Below the pieces are notes generated by a model, which was given only the letters and a program-made list of their open reading frames with translations, was not told where the DNA came from and searched no databases. From Gemmatimonadaceae bacterium (lineage in GTDB: Bacteria; Gemmatimonadota; Gemmatimonadetes; Gemmatimonadales; Gemmatimonadaceae), in the NCBI GenBank assembly GCA_025453855.1, contig JALOPO010000213.1:1-5123 (forward strand): a DNA stretch of 5,123 nt, in the 5' to 3' direction. Positions 1 to 5,123 of the stretch are shown here, one piece after another (the stretch's first letter is position 1; each line of letters opens with the position of its first letter). The position numbers were made by a program, and so were the translations under genes.

Positions 1-1
1 G

Positions 2-1618
<1,617 letters not shown>

Positions 1619-1798
1619 GGTCGGCGGCGAATAGGCGGAGGTCGGCCCGAGGCGTCGGCCGGACGGCGCGCCTGCGGCGGGAAGTCGTCCGCCCAAAGTA
1701 AGCGATGCGCGGAACGACACGGCGGCGCGGCAATCGTCGCCGCTTGCGCTCGCGTCCGCGAATCGCGAGTTTCGGACATCCGAAACCAGTCGCTCGCC
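1619..1798. promoter_or_regulatory. Divergent intergenic region between pckA and the receptor gene
   Basis: These 180 bp separate two divergently transcribed genes and must hold both promoters and leaders. I cannot recognise a convincing -35/-10 pair for either direction. The only AT-richer patches are around 1628-1633 (TATTCG on the minus strand, very close to the pckA start) and 1698-1703 (TACTTT on the minus strand), and neither has a credible -35 partner. Neither start codon has a purine-rich Shine-Dalgarno sequence at normal spacing. The pckA-proximal half carries a short direct repeat, GTCGGCC, at 1641-1647 and 1654-1660. The receptor-proximal end holds two palindromes, at 1757-1767 and 1769-1786. 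Calling this a regulatory region rests on gene orientation, not on recognised promoter elements. Confidence 0.5.
1769..1786. promoter_or_regulatory. Perfect inverted repeat, candidate operator
   Basis: GTTTCGGA-CA-TCCGAAAC is a perfect inverted repeat with 8-bp arms and a 2-bp spacer. It is centred about 21 bp upstream of the receptor start codon and ends 12 bp before it. The short spacer and full symmetry fit a binding site for a dimeric transcription factor. As RNA it could also fold as a 7-bp stem with an ACAU tetraloop in the leader. GCGA (1765-1768) and TCGC (1790-1793) could extend the symmetry with a 3-nt bulge. I cannot match it to a known regulator. Its location favours control of the receptor gene; pckA starts about 150 bp away. 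The symmetry is seen directly, and the regulatory role is inferred. Confidence 0.5.
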
Positions 1799-4120
1799 AT
1801 GTCGAATCCTGCCGCCCACCTCACTCCTGTCCGACGCCGGGCACGTGTCCTGACCGCGCTGCTCGGCGCCGGCCTCCTGCTGCTGGCCCCCGCCCGAGTG
1901 CGCGCCGACCCGGGGCGCACGCCGGCGATCGGCACCGCCGCGACGGCCACGCCCTCGGTCGACGGGCTGGTCACCGACACCACCGGTCGCGTCATCGCCG
2001 ACGTCACGGTGCTCGTCGTCGAACTCGGGCGCACGGTGACCACCGGCCGCGACGGGCGCTTCCGCCTTGCGGGGCTTCCGGTCGGCACGCTCCACCTGCA
2101 CGCCTCGCGGCTCGGCTTCGTGCCGCGGCGCGTACGCATCAGCGTGCCGGCCGAGGGGGCACCGATCACCGTGCGCATCGCGCTCGCGCCAACGATCGTC
2201 ACGCTCCCGGGCGTGCGCGTGACCGGCACCGCCGACGATGCCGGCGCCGCGACGCAGGCGTCGGTGGCGCTCGATGGTCGCGCATTGCAGGCGCGCCAGG
2301 CGGCAAGCGTGGCGCAGGTGCTCGCCAACGAGCCCGGGATGGCGATGCGCTTCAACGGGCCGATGGCGAACGTGCCCGTGATTCGCGGACTGACCGGTGA
2401 GCGCATCGTGATGCTGCAGGACGGCGAGCGTGCGGGTGACCTCGCGGCCACCGCCGCCGATCACCTGCAGGCGATCGATCCCGCGCTCGCGCAGCGCATC
2501 GAGGTGATTCGCGGCCCGGCGTCGCTGCTCTACGGCAACAACGCGATCGGCGGCGTGATCAACGTCGTGAGCGGCGACCTGCCGACGGCGCGCCCCGCGC
2601 TGCGCGAGGCGTTCGTCGCCGGGCAGGCCGAGAGCGTCGCACCGGGTGGCGTGGGCAGTGCGGGGCTGGTGCAGCCGCTGGGCGGCGGGCTGGTGGCGAC
2701 GGCGCGCGGGAGCTGGCGCCGCATGGGCGACCTGCGCGCGGGCGACGCGACGCGCATCGCGAACACCGATGCCGACACGTGGAGCGCGAGCGCCGGGCTG
2801 GCGTGGTTCGGCGAGCGCGCGAACGTCGCGCTCGCGGTGCGCGGGCAGGACTTCGACTACGGCGTCCCCGCCCCCGACGCGGCCGCCGTGCGCATCGCCG
2901 GCGATCGGCGCGCGCTGCAGCTCCGCGGCGACTTCGCCCCCACGCTGTCATGGTTGCCGAGCGTGCGCGTCGACGCCACGACGCAACGGTACGCGCACGA
3001 CGAGGTGGAGCCCGGCGGCGTGGTCGGGACGCGGCTGCAGCTCGCCACGCAGACGCTCACGGTGACGGGGCGCACGCAGGTCGGCGCGCTGCGCGGCACG
3101 GTCGGCGTGCAGGGCTTCTTCCGCCGCTACGCGGGGCTCGGCGACGAGACCTTCACGCCGGCGGCGCGCAACGACAACGTCGCGCTCCTCCTCCACCAGG
3201 AGCTCGCCGTCGGCCCCGCGCGCGCCGACGACCGTCGTGCGACGGTGCAGCTCGGTGCACGCCACGACTGGATCCGCATCGTGCCGCGCGCCACCGACGA
3301 TCCGCGGTTCGCGTCGCTCACGCGCCGCACGGTCGGCACCACCAGCGGCTCGCTCGGCCTCTCGCTCCCGCTCCCGGCATCGACGTCGCTCGGCCTCAGC
3401 GTGGCACGCGCCTTCCGCGCGCCGACGGTGGAGGAGCTCTGGTCGAACGGCTATCACGCGGCCGTGAACAGCTTCGACATCGGCACGCCGACGCTGCGCC
3501 CCGAACTCGCCACCGGCGCCGACCTGGTGCTCCGCATGCAGCGACGCCGCGCCTTCGCGCAGCTCGCGGCCTACGGCACGCGCATCGACGGCTACGTGCT
3601 CCCGCTGGTGGGCGCCGACACGACGCTCGCCGACTTCGGGACGGTGCCCATCGTGCGCTTCGGCCAGGTGAACGCGACGCTCGCCGGCGTCGAGCTGTCG
3701 GGCGAGGCGGCGCTGCACCGTCGCCTCGTGCTCGGCGTGCTCGCCGACGCAGTGCGCGGCCGCGGCCCCGACGGCACGGCGCTCCCCTTCATGCCGGCCG
3801 CACGCGTAGGCGGGTCGCTGCGCTGGGACGCGGGACGCTGGCTGGTGGGTGGCGACGTGCGCCACGTGCTCGCGCAGACGCGCGTGGCGGCCGACAATCC
3901 GCTCGCGGTGCGCAACCCGCTCGACGTCGCGACCGGTGCGTACACGCTCCTCAACCTCAACGGCGCGCTCACGCTCCCCGGCCGCCGCACCGCGCACGTG
4001 CTCACGCTCCGCATCGACAACCTGCTCGACGTGCGCTACGTGGACGCGACGAGCAGGATCAAGAGCTTCGGCTGGAATCCGGGGCGGAACGTGGCACTCG
4101 GGTACCGGCTCGGGTTCTGA
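1799..4120 (+). CDS. TonB-dependent outer-membrane receptor, ZnuD-like, with N-terminal carboxypeptidase-regulatory-like domain
   Basis: This 773-residue protein is an outer-membrane active transporter powered by the TonB-ExbBD complex. A signal peptide spans residues 1-36, with basic RRRAR, a hydrophobic VLTALLGAGLLLLAPA core and a likely cut at VRA|D. Residues 53-118 form a carboxypeptidase-regulatory-like beta-sandwich (DGLVTDTTGRVIADV, then GRDGRFRLAGLPVG). A TonB-box-like stretch (LPGVRVTG, 136-143) leads into the plug (about 152-262), which contains VPVIRGLTGERIVMLQDGE and RIEVIRGPASLLYGNNAIGG. The barrel runs from about 263 to the end, with RAFRAPTVEELWSNG, IGTPTLRPEL and a terminal strand ending in Phe (ALGYRLGF). 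The plug pattern GDLAATAADHLQAIDPAL, followed later by ELWSNGYHAA..SFDIGTPTL, resembles ZnuD-type receptors. However, I see no histidine-rich loop, so zinc as the substrate is only a guess. The ATG at 1799 is the only start that gives a proper signal peptide; no upstream alternative is visible and no Shine-Dalgarno sequence precedes it. Confidence 0.93.
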   Translation: MSNPAAHLTPVRRRARVLTALLGAGLLLLAPARVRADPGRTPAIGTAATATPSVDGLVTDTTGRVIADVTVLVVELGRTVTTGRDGRFRLAGLPVGTLHLHASRLGFVPRRVRISVPAEGAPITVRIALAPTIVTLPGVRVTGTADDAGAATQASVALDGRALQARQAASVAQVLANEPGMAMRFNGPMANVPVIRGLTGERIVMLQDGERAGDLAATAADHLQAIDPALAQRIEVIRGPASLLYGNNAIGGVINVVSGDLPTARPALREAFVAGQAESVAPGGVGSAGLVQPLGGGLVATARGSWRRMGDLRAGDATRIANTDADTWSASAGLAWFGERANVALAVRGQDFDYGVPAPDAAAVRIAGDRRALQLRGDFAPTLSWLPSVRVDATTQRYAHDEVEPGGVVGTRLQLATQTLTVTGRTQVGALRGTVGVQGFFRRYAGLGDETFTPAARNDNVALLLHQELAVGPARADDRRATVQLGARHDWIRIVPRATDDPRFASLTRRTVGTTSGSLGLSLPLPASTSLGLSVARAFRAPTVEELWSNGYHAAVNSFDIGTPTLRPELATGADLVLRMQRRRAFAQLAAYGTRIDGYVLPLVGADTTLADFGTVPIVRFGQVNATLAGVELSGEAALHRRLVLGVLADAVRGRGPDGTALPFMPAARVGGSLRWDAGRWLVGGDVRHVLAQTRVAADNPLAVRNPLDVATGAYTLLNLNGALTLPGRRTAHVLTLRIDNLLDVRYVDATSRIKSFGWNPGRNVALGYRLGF

Positions 4121-4149
4121 TTGCCGGTGCGCGCGGCGGGAGCGTGGCG

Positions 4150-4340
4150 GTGAACTGCGTGGTACAGCAGGGAACTGCAGGGAAGCGCAGGGACTGCAGG
4201 ACTGCGAAAGACAACGCGGATTGATCCGGGTCGACTACGGAGCGGCCTGCTGCGTCCATCAGGATGGCCGCCCGCCAGAGCAGTCAATCCATCGTCCTTC
4301 GTGCCGTCCCTGCTGTTCCCTTCAGTCCCTTGCAGTTCAC
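4150..4340. repeat. Long imperfect inverted repeat between convergent genes
   Basis: GTGAACTGC at 4150-4158 is exactly mirrored by GCAGTTCAC at 4332-4340. Nearer the centre, 4172-4224 aligns by eye with the reverse complement of 4284-4338 over about 53-55 bp, with several small gaps. The alignment starts at GAACTGCA and ends at GGATTGA/TCAATCC. A further GCGGCC (4242-4247) / GGCCGC (4266-4271) pair lies within the central 59 bp. The region therefore has nested symmetry and could fold as a long, imperfect hairpin in DNA or RNA. It lies wholly between the stop codons of the receptor gene and nfo and codes for nothing recognisable. Possible explanations are a bidirectional transcription-end structure, a small non-autonomous mobile or REP-like element, or a decayed repeat. 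No target-site duplication or T-tract was identified. Confidence 0.6.
4168..4204 (+). repeat. Degenerate tandem repeat, period 8-10 bp (CAGGGAACTG-like)
   Basis: Four consecutive related units can be read: CAGGGAACTG, CAGGGAAGCG, CAGGGACTG and CAGGACTG, of 10, 10, 9 and 8 bp. They form most of the left arm of the surrounding inverted repeat. The right arm carries similar units on the opposite strand (CAAGGGACTG, AAGGGAACAG, CAGGGACGG, read from 4334 down to about 4306). The units shorten and diverge rightwards, as expected from slippage followed by decay. No function is evident beyond contributing to the secondary structure. Confidence 0.6.
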
Positions 4341-4348
4341 GCTGTTGC

Positions 4349-4380
4349 CGTCGCAGGTGCCGACCTGCCCGACAGCGACG
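4349..4380 (-). terminator. Hairpin just downstream of nfo, possible terminator
   Basis: CGTCGC (4349-4354) pairs with GCGACG (4375-4380), enclosing AGGT-GCCG-ACCT (4355-4366). This gives a 6-bp plus 4-bp stem with a tetraloop and an 8-nt one-sided bulge. It begins only 6 nt past the nfo stop codon on the minus strand, where a terminator would be expected. No T-tract follows in either direction, so it is not a classical intrinsic terminator. It may instead be a 3'-end stabilising fold or chance pairing in GC-rich DNA. Confidence 0.3.
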
Positions 4381-4386
4381 ATGGCG

Positions 4387-5123
4387 TCAGGGCGCGAGGT
4401 ACGAGAGGAGCCGGTTGAGCATGCGGCGATCGCTGGTCTCGGCGTCGTCGCCCTTGGGGGTCTCGATGCCGGCGCCGATCGTGCCCTCGGCGATCAGTTC
4501 GTGGCGGTCCTTGCGGCTCGCGAAGGGCGCCTTGGAATCGTTGAGGTGCCAGACGCGCACGCGGTGCAGGCCGAGCGTGCGATCGAGCTGCGCGACCACG
4601 CCGTCGTAGTCGCCGGCGAGGTCGTAGCCCGCGGCCCAGAGATGGGCCGTGTCGAGGCAGACGCCGAGTCGGGGCTGGAGCGGGGCGGGGAGGAGCGCGA
4701 TGATCGCGGCCAGCTCCTCGAAGGTGCGGCCGAGCACCGTGCCCTGGCCGGCGGTGGCCTCGAGGCAGAGGATCGTGTCGCCGTCGCCGGCCTGCGCGAA
4801 GGCCTCGGCGATGCCGGCGGCATTGCGCGCGATCCCGGCGTCGTGGTCGTCCATGAAGTTGCCCGGGTGACTCACGAGGTAGTGCACGCCGAGCGCGTGG
4901 CAGCGGCGCAGCTCGGCGGCGAAGCTCGCGATCGAGCGGGCGTGCAGCACCGGATCGGGCGATGCGAGGTTGATCAGGTAGCTGTCGTGCGAGATGACGA
5001 CCGGGTCACCGGCGGCCGCGCATGCGTCGCGGAATCGTGCGGCCTCGGTCGCATCGACCTCGCGCTCGGCCCACTGGTTGGCCTGCTTGGTGAAGAGCTG
5101 GAAGGCGGTCGCGCCGATCGCCT
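4387..5123 (-). CDS. nfo: Deoxyribonuclease IV (AP endonuclease IV), 5' end beyond window, internal 17-residue gap
   Basis: Endonuclease IV is a tri-zinc TIM-barrel enzyme that cuts the DNA backbone 5' of abasic sites in base-excision repair. The reading frame runs off the right edge, leaving 244 visible residues; about 24 N-terminal residues are estimated to lie outside, judged from spacing to E. coli Nfo. Metal ligands, by visible residue number, are His45 (SHDSYLINL), His85 (SHPGN), Glu121 (LEATAGQG), Asp157 and His160 (LDTAH), His192 (WHLNDSK), Asp205 and His207 (RKDRHE) and Glu220 (IETPKGDD). His45-His85-Glu121 spacing equals that of E. coli (40 and 36), but His207 to Glu220 is 13 residues rather than 30. 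Seventeen residues, covering the last helix and the start of the final barrel strand, are therefore missing in frame around 4465-4476. The usual GEG motif also reads AEG. The stop is TGA at 4389-4387. The family call is very secure; whether the product is active is uncertain. Confidence 0.95.
   Translation of the reverse strand, partial: AIGATAFQLFTKQANQWAEREVDATEAARFRDACAAAGDPVVISHDSYLINLASPDPVLHARSIASFAAELRRCHALGVHYLVSHPGNFMDDHDAGIARNAAGIAEAFAQAGDGDTILCLEATAGQGTVLGRTFEELAAIIALLPAPLQPRLGVCLDTAHLWAAGYDLAGDYDGVVAQLDRTLGLHRVRVWHLNDSKAPFASRKDRHELIAEGTIGAGIETPKGDDAETSDRRMLNRLLSYLAP

Noticed and set aside
1619..2464. Minus-strand in-frame extension that would make pckA an 820-residue protein
   Set aside because: The added N-terminal part is Arg/Gly/Ala-rich low-complexity sequence, antisense to the receptor signal peptide and plug, and unlike any pckA N-terminus. 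The family length fits the ATG at 1618.
2948..3997. Minus-strand frame of 349 codons antisense to the receptor
   Set aside because: It is low-complexity and His/Glu/Arg/Ala-rich, with no recognisable motif, as expected for a mirror frame in high-GC coding DNA.
4123..4137. GCCG/CGGC mini-hairpin right after the receptor stop codon as a terminator
   Set aside because: A 4-bp stem with no T-tract is expected by chance in DNA this GC-rich.
2779..4224. Long plus-strand frame of 481 codons overlapping the receptor barrel
   Set aside because: Its translation is Arg/Ala-rich and without domains, and the overlapping receptor frame is clearly coding.
4036..4287. Small minus-strand frame crossing the receptor 3' end and the inverted repeat
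   Set aside because: It overlaps the receptor coding end and the repeat arms, with no family resemblance and no ribosome-binding site.
4150..4340. CRISPR array or insertion-sequence ends
   Set aside because: The repeat units are degenerate, about 10 bp long and without spacers, and no transposase frame lies between the arms.
4387..4950. Treating the GTG at 4950 as the nfo start
   Set aside because: The same frame continues upstream with conserved Nfo sequence (FQLFTK, SHDSYLINL) to the window edge, so this is an internal valine.

Overview
This is a very GC-rich window from a Gram-negative bacterium. An outer-membrane TonB-dependent receptor with a signal peptide and a beta-barrel C-terminus shows the Gram-negative envelope. 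Codon third positions are so GC-biased that long spurious open frames run antisense to the real genes. The N-terminal carboxypeptidase-regulatory-like domain on the receptor and the style of the three proteins suggest Gemmatimonadota or a similar high-GC environmental lineage. That placement is an impression, not a demonstrated assignment.

Layout: pckA (ATP-type phosphoenolpyruvate carboxykinase, complete, minus strand) occupies 2-1618. A 180-bp divergent intergenic region (1619-1798) follows, holding a perfect 8+2+8 palindrome just upstream of the next gene. A complete TonB-dependent receptor gene lies at 1799-4120 on the plus strand; its plug resembles the ZnuD-like branch. A 266-bp convergent intergenic region (4121-4386) comes next, filled by an imperfect inverted repeat of about 190 bp whose left arm contains decaying tandem units of roughly 10 bp. 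The window ends inside nfo (endonuclease IV, minus strand, from 4387 past the right edge), which lacks its N-terminus only because the window stops.

The three genes belong to unrelated processes (gluconeogenesis, outer-membrane uptake, base-excision repair) and form no operon. pckA and the receptor gene are transcribed divergently, while the receptor gene and nfo converge. I see no novel multi-gene system. The points most worth a second look are a 17-residue in-frame gap in nfo next to a catalytic metal-binding glutamate, the structured repeat between the convergent genes, and the palindrome sitting where the receptor gene's ribosome-binding site should be.
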